Below, in pieces: positions 32,668 to 41,273 of a stretch of 64,000 nucleotides of DNA. The stretch is from Edaphobacter lichenicola (GTDB lineage: Bacteria > Acidobacteriota > Terriglobia > Terriglobales > Acidobacteriaceae), in contig NZ_JACHDY010000002.1 of assembly GCF_014201315.1 (NCBI RefSeq), positions 62,001-126,000 on the forward strand, written 5' to 3'. How positions within the stretch are numbered: the stretch's first letter is position 1; each line of letters starts with the position of its first letter. The translations under genes and the position numbers were made by a program. The notes beneath the pieces were generated by a model. The model worked only from the letters and a program-made list of their open reading frames with translations, searched no databases and was not told the origin of the DNA.

Positions 32668-33837
32668 GTGAAAATCAAGAGCTATCGCTTTGAACTATCT
32701 TGCACGCTATGGCTGGCCTGTGGCGTCGTCGCCGTCGCGCAGGATGCGGCTTCAAAGGCCCCAGTAAGCGCGCCAGGGACCGTAACGCCGATTGCGCTGC
32801 CGGCGATGACGACGGCCCAGGCTTCCCAGCGCAAGGGAAGCTACAGCGTCACCGTTCCCGGAAGCGGAGACTGGACCGATGCGGGCTTCGTGGTGGCCGC
32901 GGGAGACACCATGAGCTATAGCGCCACCGGACAGCTCACCCTGTGGGATGCACGAGCCTCAGCGCCAGCCGGAGTCGCGCGCGGCTGGAAGGATCTTCTC
33001 CGGCAGTTTCCCCTGGACAGCGCAAGCGCAGGTGCGCTCATCGGGCGCATCGGCAGCGCCGACGCAGCGGTGCCGTTTGCCATCGGCGGCCAGTTGGAGC
33101 AGACCGTGCCGGCCAGCGGCGAGCTATTCCTTGCCGCCAATGTGCCGAAGGAGGTCGGCGCTCAGGGCAGCTACAAAGTGTCGCTGAAGATCACAGCGGC
33201 CAAGCCCGTCTCGCAGACGACCGTCTCGCAGGCGACGGCGCTGTTCACCCCGGCGCTGCTGGACGGCGTACCCCAGCGGGTAGGCGATGAGCAAGGTAAT
33301 CCGGGCGACATGGTGAACTTCTGCATCGTAGGCACGAAGGACGCAGTCGAAAAGGCGTTCACCGCGGCAGGCTGGGTGCAGGTGGACCAGACAAACAATG
33401 CGGCAGTTCTCCATGGCCTCCTCTCGACCCTGTCCAAGAAAGCCTACACCGCGGTGCCGATGAGCACGCTCTACCTCTTCGGCCGCCCGCAGGACATGAG
33501 CTATGCGCGCGGCGACGCGATCACCGTCGCCTTCGTCCGCCATCATCTGCGGGTGTGGGACACCGGGCGCACCGCTGGCGGCCTGCCGGTGTGGGTTGGC
33601 TCTTCGACGCACGACGAGGGCCTCGAGAAGGATCAGAGGAACAACGGCATAACCCACCACATCGATCCGGAGGTGGACAAGGAGCGGGACTTTATCCAAT
33701 CGAGCTTTGCAGCCGCGGGAGTGCTGGATGCAGCCGCCTACATCACGCCGAAGGATCCTCTGCACGAGGCGAAGACGGCAACAGGTGGAACATTCCAATC
33801 TGATGGAAACGTAGTAGCGATGGTTCTGCGCCACTGA
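32668..33837 (+). CDS. Secreted protein with PA-IL-like and LssY C-terminal domains
   Basis: 389 residues with a signal peptide ending near CGVVAVAQ. The N-terminal part (VTVPGSGDWTDAGFVVAAGDTMSYSATGQLTLWD... and LIGRIGS, GELFLAAN) resembles the PA-IL/LecA-like sugar-binding fold. The C-terminal part (VNFCIVGTKDAVEKAFTAAGW to RHHLRVWDTG and the DHHIDPEVDKERD-like stretch THHIDPEVDKERD) matches the LssY C-terminal domain of unknown function. The combination suggests a sugar-binding surface protein. Start is GTG 32668. Repeat copy D begins 28 bp after its stop. Confidence 0.72.
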   Translation: MKIKSYRFELSCTLWLACGVVAVAQDAASKAPVSAPGTVTPIALPAMTTAQASQRKGSYSVTVPGSGDWTDAGFVVAAGDTMSYSATGQLTLWDARASAPAGVARGWKDLLRQFPLDSASAGALIGRIGSADAAVPFAIGGQLEQTVPASGELFLAANVPKEVGAQGSYKVSLKITAAKPVSQTTVSQATALFTPALLDGVPQRVGDEQGNPGDMVNFCIVGTKDAVEKAFTAAGWVQVDQTNNAAVLHGLLSTLSKKAYTAVPMSTLYLFGRPQDMSYARGDAITVAFVRHHLRVWDTGRTAGGLPVWVGSSTHDEGLEKDQRNNGITHHIDPEVDKERDFIQSSFAAAGVLDAAAYITPKDPLHEAKTATGGTFQSDGNVVAMVLRH

Positions 33838-33865
33838 GGTGGAACGACCGGGCAGCTTCTAAGAA

Positions 33866-34062
33866 GCTGTCCTGCCGGACGGGCCCGCTACCGCGGAGCG
33901 GTCACTTCGTGACGCGTATACCTTGTCTTGCAGCGACGATCTGCTGTGGTCCTCCCGTTGGTCGGAATCAACTTTTCCTCCGACCAACGGGAGGACCAAG
34001 CGAAGCAGTATGCAAGTCACGAAGTGACCGCTCCGCGCAGGAGGCCCGCCCGGCAGGACAGC
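33866..34062. repeat. Nested inverted-repeat element, copy D (symmetrical variant)
   Basis: 197 bp. Both flanks carry the GGTCACTTCGTGAC hairpin (inverted on the right), so the arms GCTGTCCTGCCGG ... GTCACTTCGTGAC match over about 47 nt with a few differences. The centre pairs GGTCCTCCCGTTGGTCGGA with its complement. There is no GGCGTTCGCACGCC-TTTTT module. Lies between two plus-strand genes. Confidence 0.9.
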
Positions 34063-34137
34063 GTCTAAGACACAACACGAGACACTGCGTCAGGATATTG
34101 CCCTCTTGCTCCACCATCTTGATATGCTTCTCCCACC

Positions 34138-34842
34138 ATGAAGAAGATCACCCTTCCCGCCCTCCTGGCCCTTCTTCTCCCCCTCGCCGCCTGCGAGCCG
34201 CACCCCCAGCCCACGCCCGAGCCCGCACCCCGCCCCCGCGCCACCGCGCTCCCAAGCCAATCTCCAGACCAAGCCGCCGCCGGCCAGCAAGCCTTCGACT
34301 ACTACCTCCTCAATCTCTCCTGGTCGCCCGAGTTCTGCCACTCGCACCCCAACGCAACCGAGTGCGCCCAGCGCCCAGCCTTCGTCCTCCACGGCCTCTG
34401 GCCCCAGAACACCAACGGCGGCTACCCTCAGAACTGCTCCACCGACTACGGCCCGCGCGACCCCTCCACTTACAGCGACATCTACCCCGACCCCGGCCTC
34501 CTCCGTCACGAGTGGCGCACCCACGGCACCTGCTCCGGCCTCTCTCCCGATGCCTTCTTCACCCTCGCCCGCACCGCATACCAGGCTGTCACCATTCCGC
34601 CCACACTCGCCCAGCTCGACCACCAAATCTCGCTCACCCCGGCTCAACTGATCGACCTCTTCCAGACCGCGAACCCGACCATACCCGCCGCCAGCCTCGC
34701 CATCAGCTGCGGCAACAACTACCTCACGGCCGTAGAGGTCTGCCTCGACAAAACCGCCCACCCAACCCCATGCGGCCCCATCCGCTCCTGCCGAGCCAAC
34801 GCAGTCCGCATCACCCCACCCGTAAAACTCACCGCAAACTGA
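34138..34842 (+). CDS. RNase T2 family ribonuclease
   Basis: 234-residue exported ribonuclease. A lipoprotein-type signal (LLPLAAC19) and a proline-rich spacer lead into the T2 domain. The two catalytic segments are clear: FVLHGLWPQ with H85, and HEWRTHGTC with H124, E125 and H129. The usual lysine between Trp and His in the second segment is threonine here. Several cysteines could form the conserved disulfides. It probably degrades extracellular RNA for nutrients. ATG 34138. Confidence 0.9.
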   Translation: MKKITLPALLALLLPLAACEPHPQPTPEPAPRPRATALPSQSPDQAAAGQQAFDYYLLNLSWSPEFCHSHPNATECAQRPAFVLHGLWPQNTNGGYPQNCSTDYGPRDPSTYSDIYPDPGLLRHEWRTHGTCSGLSPDAFFTLARTAYQAVTIPPTLAQLDHQISLTPAQLIDLFQTANPTIPAASLAISCGNNYLTAVEVCLDKTAHPTPCGPIRSCRANAVRITPPVKLTAN

Positions 34843-35260
34843 CAAGACACCCGTTCCCTCAGGAACACGTCACTGCACCAGAGCGCGCCGCCGCGACTAG
34901 AACACCTCACCGTGTCACGCCGCCACTGCAACTAGAACATGCAGTCAGACACACCACTGCAACAAGACACGCCTCGACCAGGTACACCAACTAGATACGT
35001 CATCTCGACCGAAGCAACGAACAGCATCATCGTTCGTTGCGGAGTGGATTGCGGCCATAGCTCTCAGTTGCAGCGAATTAATTCATGCTGCGGTATCCGT
35101 CAAGATCCCCGTATTTCCTCCATCAACGGAGAAACTCAACACAAGAGCGCAGAAATTCGCTGTCAAGCCCCGAAACAACGAAAACCCGCGTCAATCAAGG
35201 AGATTCGCGTGGCGTATCAGTTATCCCAAATCCGGTAAAATAAAGGAAGAGAAGAAAAAG
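34843..35260. other. Long gene-poor region between RNase T2 and udg
   Basis: About 420 bp without a convincing gene. The first part has loosely repeated ACTAGAACA/CACTGCAACTAGAAC phrases. From about 35155 the composition changes and the text (GCTGTCAAGCCCCGAAAC ... ATCAAGGAGATTCGCG ... CCGGTAAAATAAAGG) runs into a terminator at 35261, which suggests a short transcript or regulatory leader. A 99-codon frame at 34939-35238 has no family features and I do not call it. 35291-35468 also shows no gene. Confidence 0.4.
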
Positions 35261-35284
35261 GCCCGGCACACAGCCGGGCTTTCG
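35261..35284 (+). terminator. Hairpin terminator
   Basis: GCCCGGC, loop ACACA, GCCGGGC, then TTTCG. An A-rich run on the left side would serve as a T-run on the other strand, so it may act in both directions. Confidence 0.65.
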
Positions 35285-35468
35285 TCATTAAACTCATAAA
35301 CCCTTTGTTTGGAGGAATCTGCAGGCAACTCCTTTGTTATGACATTTTTAGAAGCCTAGACCTTCCGTAAGATAATGATTCTAGGAAACTTGCGCCTCTG
35401 TAATAGGAGGGGCCCCCCCAGGATAAAGACCAAGGTAGATGGAGATGAAGAAAGGAAACGAGACAGCT

Positions 35469-36359
35469 CTACGCCTTGGCGGGAGACTTCAACCCCATCT
35501 CCCCCATCACCCTCTGCAGATCCTTCCACGCCTCACCCTTCATCGCCGGATCGCGCAGCAGAAACGCCGGGTGATAGGTCACCGCCAGCTTCGCTCCCCT
35601 GCAACTATGCCACCTGCCCCGCAGAGCGCTCAGAGACTGCTTCACTCCCAGCAGATACATCGCCGCCGTCGCCCCCAGCGCCACAATCACCTGGGGCTGC
35701 ACCACATCGATCTGCTGCAATAAAAACTGATCGCAGGTATTCGCCTCCACCGGCTCAGGAACCCGGTTCGCCGGCGGCCTGCACTTCACGATGTTGGCGA
35801 TGTAAACCTCCTCGCGCTTGAGGCCCATCGCCTGGATCATGTTGTTGAGCAACTGCCCAGCCTTGCCGACGAACGGAATCCCCGAGGTGTCCTCATCCGC
35901 CCCCGGCCCCTCGCCGACAAACATCAACCGCGCATTGGCATCGCCATCGCCAAACACAATCGTCCGCCTGCCCGCATACGCCAGCGGACAGCGGGTGCAA
36001 TCGCCAATCTCAGTCTTAATCTCAGCCAGCGCCTCAGCCTTATGCGCCGCATCCACCCGCGCAGCAGGCAGGGGTAGAAGATCATCGAAACTCACAAGCT
36101 TCGCGATGGGAGGCTCCAGAAATTGAGGTCGAACCGGAACAGCAACTGGAACAACCGGCTGCTCCACCACAGTCGTCTTCGCAGGCAGCGGTCGCGCTTC
36201 AGCCACCTCGTCGACAACGGAGACCGCAGCAACGGCAGCAGGAGCCGGAACCGGAACAGCCTCGGCGTACACCGGCTCGCCCCGACGATAGAAGTCATGG
36301 ACGCCCATGTCGCGAAGATATTCCACGTAAGCCCGCAGCTGCTCTGCTTCTCCTGCCAT
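35469..36359 (-). CDS. Uracil-DNA glycosylase, family 4/5 iron-sulfur type
   Basis: Removes uracil from DNA. The catalytic core lies in the C-terminal 200 residues: CTRCPLA, the motif GEGPGADEDTSGIPFVGKAG, NIVKCRPPANR, TCDQFL and the final YHPAFLLRDPAMK. Four cysteines in these segments fit the 4Fe-4S site. The N-terminal 90 residues (EQLRAYVEYLRDMGVHDFYRRG, then a Val/Pro/Ala-rich linker) are an extension common in relatives from this phylum. ATG 36359. Last gene of the long minus-strand cluster. Confidence 0.9.
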   Translation of the reverse strand: MAGEAEQLRAYVEYLRDMGVHDFYRRGEPVYAEAVPVPAPAAVAAVSVVDEVAEARPLPAKTTVVEQPVVPVAVPVRPQFLEPPIAKLVSFDDLLPLPAARVDAAHKAEALAEIKTEIGDCTRCPLAYAGRRTIVFGDGDANARLMFVGEGPGADEDTSGIPFVGKAGQLLNNMIQAMGLKREEVYIANIVKCRPPANRVPEPVEANTCDQFLLQQIDVVQPQVIVALGATAAMYLLGVKQSLSALRGRWHSCRGAKLAVTYHPAFLLRDPAMKGEAWKDLQRVMGEMGLKSPAKA

Positions 36360-36406
36360 GGCTCTATGGTATCGCGGCCAGCGTCGTCAGGTTCAGTGCG
36401 TCAAGC

Positions 36407-36619
36407 TCAGTGCACAGGAATGTCGAGCACAGGTTCTACCACCTTCTCTGGCAGAACAAACTTGACGTGTCCCTGTTTGATCTCATCCTGCGCCACGCGA
36501 CAAGCCTTCATCGACTTGGCCACGATCAGAGGAGAGGCGCCAGACTGTAGCTGCCGCGCCCGACGCGCCGCACCTTTTACCAGACTGTACTTATTGTGGA
36601 AAGCATTCTCAATCGTCAT
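36407..36619 (-). CDS. rpoZ: RNA polymerase omega subunit
   Basis: A small subunit (70 residues) that helps assemble RNA polymerase. The recognisable segment is NKYSLVKGAARRARQLQSG, followed by the LIVAKSMKACRVAQDEI helix. ATG 36619 gives the expected N-terminus (MTIENAFHNKYSLV); the frame is open to 36691 but the added residues fit nothing. Gene order gmk-rpoZ is widely conserved and supports the call. Confidence 0.88.
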   Translation of the reverse strand: MTIENAFHNKYSLVKGAARRARQLQSGASPLIVAKSMKACRVAQDEIKQGHVKFVLPEKVVEPVLDIPVH

Positions 36620-36695
36620 GCGTTTCACCCCGATGCAGAAGTTATAACTCACCCCGATGAAAAGCCATACACAATTCGTAGTGGATAACACGTCC

Positions 36696-37355
36696 TTAGT
36701 CGTGAAAGGTACTCAACGCGCTCTTCAAACGAGGCGAAGCAACATCGGTCCTGCAGCTCGAAGCCAGCGCCTGCACCCCGTCTCGCTCGCCGCGCTCACA
36801 CAAAACAATCGCCCTCAGCTCCGCCACAGCCTGGTCAAGCACATCGTTCACCAGCGCATACCTGTAGTCCCACATCTGCTTCAACTCAGTCCGAGCCTCC
36901 GCCAGCCGACTCTGAATCACCTTCTCGGAGGTCACATGCTCCGCCTCGCTCCTGTTGCGCAATCGCATCTCCAGCACCTGCGGACTAGGAGGCAAGATGA
37001 AGATTGACACCGCCGCCGGCATCTTCTTCATCACCTGCACCGCGCCCTGCACATCGATGTCGAGCAGCAGATCCTTCCCCGCATCCTTCGCATGTCCCAG
37101 AGCCGACATCGCCGTCCCGTAGTAGTTGCCGAAGACCTCCGCCCACTCCAGAAAGTCTCCCGCCGCAATCATCCGCTCGAACTCCGCTCGGGTCGTGAAG
37201 TGATACTCCCGCCCATCCGTCTCCGACCCCCGTGGCGCCCGCGTCGTATACGAAATCGAAAAGTCCAACCCCTCCACCAACGTCCGCAGCTGACTCACCA
37301 GCGTCGACTTCCCCGAACCCGACGGCGCCGAAATGATAAAAAGAATTCCTGCCAT
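36696..37355 (-). CDS. gmk: Guanylate kinase
   Basis: Phosphorylates GMP to GDP. The protein of 219 residues begins MAGILFIISAPSGSGKSTL with the P-loop at 10-17, followed by the GMP-binding SYTTRAPRGSETDGREYHF. The C-terminal 25 residues (DGVQALASSCRTDVASPRLK) go beyond the usual end and are not conserved. ATG 37355 is chosen over an upstream TTG. It lies between yicC and rpoZ. Confidence 0.93.
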   Translation of the reverse strand: MAGILFIISAPSGSGKSTLVSQLRTLVEGLDFSISYTTRAPRGSETDGREYHFTTRAEFERMIAAGDFLEWAEVFGNYYGTAMSALGHAKDAGKDLLLDIDVQGAVQVMKKMPAAVSIFILPPSPQVLEMRLRNRSEAEHVTSEKVIQSRLAEARTELKQMWDYRYALVNDVLDQAVAELRAIVLCERGERDGVQALASSCRTDVASPRLKSALSTFHD

Positions 37356-37411
37356 GCGCCTCAATCACCTATTCCATTTGTCTCTGCCAGTCTAACAACC
37401 GCGCGCACAAG

Positions 37412-38317
37412 CTACTCGAGATTCTGAACCTGCTCCCGCGCCTTCTCGATCTCAGCCTTCATCTCGAGCCCCAGTTCCGTAATCCGCAAGCTGTTCTCGC
37501 CGGCTGCTCCGCTGGTCTTTGACAGCATCGTATTCGCCTCGCGATTCAGCTCCTGCAACAGAAAGTCCAGCCGCTTGCCCAACTCGCCGCCCTCCTCCAG
37601 CATCACCACAAAGCGCTCCACATGCGTCCGCAACCGAACGATCTCCTCCTCGATATCGCTCTTCTCCGCCAGCACTGCAGCCTCAGCCAGCAGCCGCTCC
37701 TCGCTCACAGGCACGCCCTGCGTCAGCTCCATCAGCCGGCTCCGCAGCCGCTCGAACTGCACCTCGCGCACTCCGTTCCTCAACCCAGCCATCTCTTCCC
37801 CGAAAGCCTGCAGCCGCAGCATCGAAGCCTTCAGCTCAGCCGCCAACGAAGCACCCTCCTGAGCTCGCCCCTCGTTCACCTTCCCAACCAACGGAACGAC
37901 CAGCGAGAGCACCGCCGCGTCAAGCCCCTCAATCTCAGCCGCACCACCAACGCCCTCAGCACTCATCACACCCGGTATGCGCAACATCGCATTCAGGTCC
38001 GGCTCACTCGACACGCCATGCGTCTCCGCAGCCTCACGAAACGCCTGCACGTAAGCCTCCAGCAAACCCGCGTTCAACTGGATCTCAACGTTCGCCCTAC
38101 GCTCGACTTGCAGCGTCACCTCGATATGCCCCCGGCGAAGATTCTCCTTCAACATCCTTCGCAGCTGCACCTCGAGACCGTCGCAGGAAGAAGGCAACCG
38201 AAGATGGAGATCAAGAAACCGATGGTTCACGCTCTTCATACTCAAAGTAAAAGCAATGCTATCCCGCACCGCTCCGCGCAGACTCGCGTACCCAGTCATC
38301 GAATAAATATCCGTCAC
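37412..38317 (-). CDS. yicC: YicC-family endoribonuclease
   Basis: 301 residues. N-terminal SMTGYASLRG, the SVNHRFLDLHLRLPS segment and the C-terminal block GKRLDFLLQELNREANTMLSKT...EIEKAREQVQNLE are all hallmarks of YicC/YloC, now regarded as an RNA endonuclease family. The GTG start at 38317 overlaps the stop of the ABC transporter gene (GTGA), indicating coupling. Its position just before gmk is the common bacterial order. Confidence 0.92.
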   Translation of the reverse strand: MTDIYSMTGYASLRGAVRDSIAFTLSMKSVNHRFLDLHLRLPSSCDGLEVQLRRMLKENLRRGHIEVTLQVERRANVEIQLNAGLLEAYVQAFREAAETHGVSSEPDLNAMLRIPGVMSAEGVGGAAEIEGLDAAVLSLVVPLVGKVNEGRAQEGASLAAELKASMLRLQAFGEEMAGLRNGVREVQFERLRSRLMELTQGVPVSEERLLAEAAVLAEKSDIEEEIVRLRTHVERFVVMLEEGGELGKRLDFLLQELNREANTMLSKTSGAAGENSLRITELGLEMKAEIEKAREQVQNLE

Positions 38318-40227
38318 GCGATCCCCTCCAACCCGACCGTCAGTGCACTTTCACTGCTACTTGCCGGCACAACATCGTCCTCACTGAACTGCATATTGTA
38401 GAGTCGCCGATAGGTCCCGGAGTGTTGCATCAGCTCATCATGCGTACCCATCTCCGTGATCCGTCCCCCTTCAATCACCGCAATACGAGAGGCTCGTCGC
38501 ACCGTCGACAGACGATGTGCAATCACAAACACCGTCCGCCCCTGCATCAGATTCGCCAACGCCGCCTGCACATACTGTTCGCTCTCCATGTCGAGAGCCG
38601 ATGTCGCCTCATCCAGAATCAGGATCGGGGCGTTCTTCAAAATTGCCCGCGCAATCGCCAGCCTCTGTCGCTCTCCCCCGCTCAGCCGAGTCCCCTTCTC
38701 GCCGACCATCGTGTTATACCCGTCGGGCATGTTGAGAATGAACTCATGCGCCAACGCCATCCGCGCCGCCTCTTCCACCTTGCTCATCGGCACATCCGGC
38801 TGACCGTAAGCAATGTTATTCCGCACCGTATCGTTGAACAGCACCGTCTCCTGCGTCACCTTTCCAATCTGCTGCCGCAGCGAAGCAATCGTCACATCGC
38901 GCAGATCGTGTCCATCCAACAGAATCCTTCCTTCATTCACATCGAAGAAACGAGGAATCAGATTCACCAGCGAGGACTTGCCCGCTCCACTCGGACCAAC
39001 AAACGCAATAACCTCACCCGGCCGCACATTCAAATTAATCCCACGCAGCACCTGCTTCACCTCGCCATCGCTCTCATAGGCGAAGCCGACATCTTCAAAC
39101 CGGATCTCCTCTTTAAACTCCTTCAAAACAAACGCGCGCTTCTTCTCCTGCACATCGTCCTGCGCATCCATAAACTTGAAGATCTCTTCGCTCGCCCCCA
39201 GCGCCTGCTGAAAGCTGTTATAAAACAGCGCAAACTTCCGCACCGGATCGTAAAGAGTAAACACCGCTATCAAGAAGGAGATAAACGACCCGATCGTCAT
39301 CGAGCCGCTCTTGATGCGATCGCGGCCAAGCAGCAACAGCAGTGCAATCGCGACCGAACCGAGCCCATCCATCAAAGGAGAACTGATCGCCTGCACACTC
39401 ACCGACCGCAGATTGGCGCTGAACAGCCTCCGCGCCGCACGCCGGAAGCGGTTCATCTCCCACAACTCCATGCCGAAGGCCTTCACGATTCGATTACCCG
39501 TAATCGTCTCGTGAATAATGTTCTGAATCTCTGCCAGCTTGTCCTGCCCTTTGCGCGTCGTCTGCCGCACCCGCCGCCCGATACGTCGCGCCGAGGAGAT
39601 CACCACAGGAACGAACAACAACAGTACCCAGGCCAGCTTGCCACCATAGAAGATCGCCACGCCGATCATAAAAATCAGCGTAAATATCTGCTGCAGAAAC
39701 TCCCCCAGCACGCTCGACATCGCCGTCTGCACGCGCTCAATATCATTGATCAGCGTCGACAGCAAAGTGCCCGTTGTGTGCTTCTGAAAGAACCCCACCG
39801 AACGTCGCAGAACTGCGTTGTACAGATCGTTGCGCAGGTCGGTAATCATCCCGAAGCCCGCGTAATTCACCAGGTAAGTCCCCACATAGTCACACACCGA
39901 CTTCACCAGTGCGGAGACCACCAGCGCATAAGCCACCACCGTCCACGCATTGTGCAGCGGGCTCGGAACCAGAAAGTGCAGGTTCAACGGCCTGCCAAGA
40001 AGAGGCACATGAGGAAACACAAGCACATCATGCGTGTACGCATCCGGACTCAACACATTGTCGAAGATTGGCTTTACCAGCAGCACGCGAAACGCCGCCA
40101 TCGCACCCACCACTGCCATCAATGCCACCGACGCCACCGAATAAAGGGCGTACGGCCGAACATACAGCAGCAATCGCCAGATGCGCCTCAAGCCGTCACT
40201 CTCCCGATTGTCGCCATTGCATCGCAC
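38314..40227 (-). CDS. MsbA-like ABC transporter, permease-ATPase fusion
   Basis: 637 residues. Residues 1 to about 340 form a six-helix exporter domain, and the rest is an ATPase with Walker A GPSGAGKSSL, signature LSGGERQRLA and Walker B ILILDEATSALD. It fits the MsbA lipid flippase type that moves lipid A-core across the inner membrane, which makes sense beside lptCA and lptB, but other lipids or drugs are possible. Start ATG 40227. Confidence 0.88.
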   Translation of the reverse strand: MRCNGDNRESDGLRRIWRLLLYVRPYALYSVASVALMAVVGAMAAFRVLLVKPIFDNVLSPDAYTHDVLVFPHVPLLGRPLNLHFLVPSPLHNAWTVVAYALVVSALVKSVCDYVGTYLVNYAGFGMITDLRNDLYNAVLRRSVGFFQKHTTGTLLSTLINDIERVQTAMSSVLGEFLQQIFTLIFMIGVAIFYGGKLAWVLLLFVPVVISSARRIGRRVRQTTRKGQDKLAEIQNIIHETITGNRIVKAFGMELWEMNRFRRAARRLFSANLRSVSVQAISSPLMDGLGSVAIALLLLLGRDRIKSGSMTIGSFISFLIAVFTLYDPVRKFALFYNSFQQALGASEEIFKFMDAQDDVQEKKRAFVLKEFKEEIRFEDVGFAYESDGEVKQVLRGINLNVRPGEVIAFVGPSGAGKSSLVNLIPRFFDVNEGRILLDGHDLRDVTIASLRQQIGKVTQETVLFNDTVRNNIAYGQPDVPMSKVEEAARMALAHEFILNMPDGYNTMVGEKGTRLSGGERQRLAIARAILKNAPILILDEATSALDMESEQYVQAALANLMQGRTVFVIAHRLSTVRRASRIAVIEGGRITEMGTHDELMQHSGTYRRLYNMQFSEDDVVPASSSESALTVGLEGIA

Positions 40228-40280
40228 ATCTCACTATTCTATTGCGCGCCTATTCTACTGCTTGCAGCCGCGCGCAGCAG

Positions 40281-41222
40281 CTACTTCGGCATATCCCGGT
40301 GAGCGGTCTTCACTCGATACCCCTCAGCCGCCAGCCGCTTCTTCATCTCTTCCGCGATAAAGACGGACCGATGCTGTCCTCCGGTGCATCCAAACGCCAC
40401 CGTCAGGTAACTCTTCCCTTCCTTGATGTAGTGAGGCAGAAGAAACTTCAACATCTCTGCGGTCTTATCCAAAAACTCCTTCGTCTGAGGAAACTGCAGG
40501 ACGTACTTCGCGACCCTGGGATGCTTCCCAGTCAGCTTGCGAAACTCCGGCACAAAGTGAGGATTCGGCAAAAACCGCACGTCAAACACCAGATCCGCCT
40601 CTGCGGGCACGCCATTCTTGAACCCAAAGCTGTTCGACGAGATCATAAGAGCTCGTCCGCTCTCCTCGCGTTCAAACTGTGAGTTGATATGTGCCCGAAG
40701 ATCATGCACGTTGAACTTCGTCGTATCCAACACGATGTCGGCGACATTGCGAATCGGGTCCAGCCGCTTGCGCTCCGCCCGAATCGACTTCACCACAGTA
40801 TCGCTGCGTCCCATCGGATGAGGCCGCCGCGTCTCGGAGAATCGCCGAATCAACGCGTCTTCACTAGCCTCCAGAAAGACCACCCGCGTAGGCAGTATTT
40901 TTAATACCTTTTTCAGAATCGAGGGAAACTGATCCAGTCGCATTCCCTCGCGCACATCGACCACCAGCGCCGCGCGTTCGATCTCCGCGGACTGTCGCAC
41001 AAGATCGGCAAAACTCGGCACCAGCTCCAGCGGCAAATTATCGACCGAGTAATATCCCAGGTCTTCAAACGCCTTCAGCGCCGACAGCTTCCCCGACCCC
41101 GAAAGCCCTGTCAGAATGACTAACTCGCCCCGGTGTTCCGGAAGCGCGACCTCCACGATTTTCTTCCTGCGTGTTCCAGTGAATGACTTCACAGAACTCT
41201 TCGTGACCCGCTTGCTCGTCAT
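40281..41222 (-). CDS. rapZ: RapZ/YvcJ-family nucleotide-binding protein
   Basis: 313 residues with an N-terminal P-loop kinase-like domain and the C-terminal RapZ domain (FDVRFLPNPHFVPEFRKLTG, then VAFGCTGGQHRSVFIAEEM). In E. coli RapZ is an RNase adapter controlling GlmZ/GlmS. The Walker A here reads GLSGSGKLS (39-47): the Ser/Thr that normally follows the lysine and coordinates Mg is leucine. It sits in the rpoN cluster next to hpf, but the usual ptsN gene is missing. Confidence 0.9.
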   Translation of the reverse strand: MTSKRVTKSSVKSFTGTRRKKIVEVALPEHRGELVILTGLSGSGKLSALKAFEDLGYYSVDNLPLELVPSFADLVRQSAEIERAALVVDVREGMRLDQFPSILKKVLKILPTRVVFLEASEDALIRRFSETRRPHPMGRSDTVVKSIRAERKRLDPIRNVADIVLDTTKFNVHDLRAHINSQFEREESGRALMISSNSFGFKNGVPAEADLVFDVRFLPNPHFVPEFRKLTGKHPRVAKYVLQFPQTKEFLDKTAEMLKFLLPHYIKEGKSYLTVAFGCTGGQHRSVFIAEEMKKRLAAEGYRVKTAHRDMPK

Positions 41223-41273
41223 GCAGAAATCCTAGCACCCCAGTCTCTAGCACCCCAGCCAAGGAGCCTCGCT

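Noticed and set aside
34939-35238. 99-codon frame in the RNase T2-udg gap
   Set aside because: No ribosome-binding site, no family motif, biased composition; treated as non-coding.
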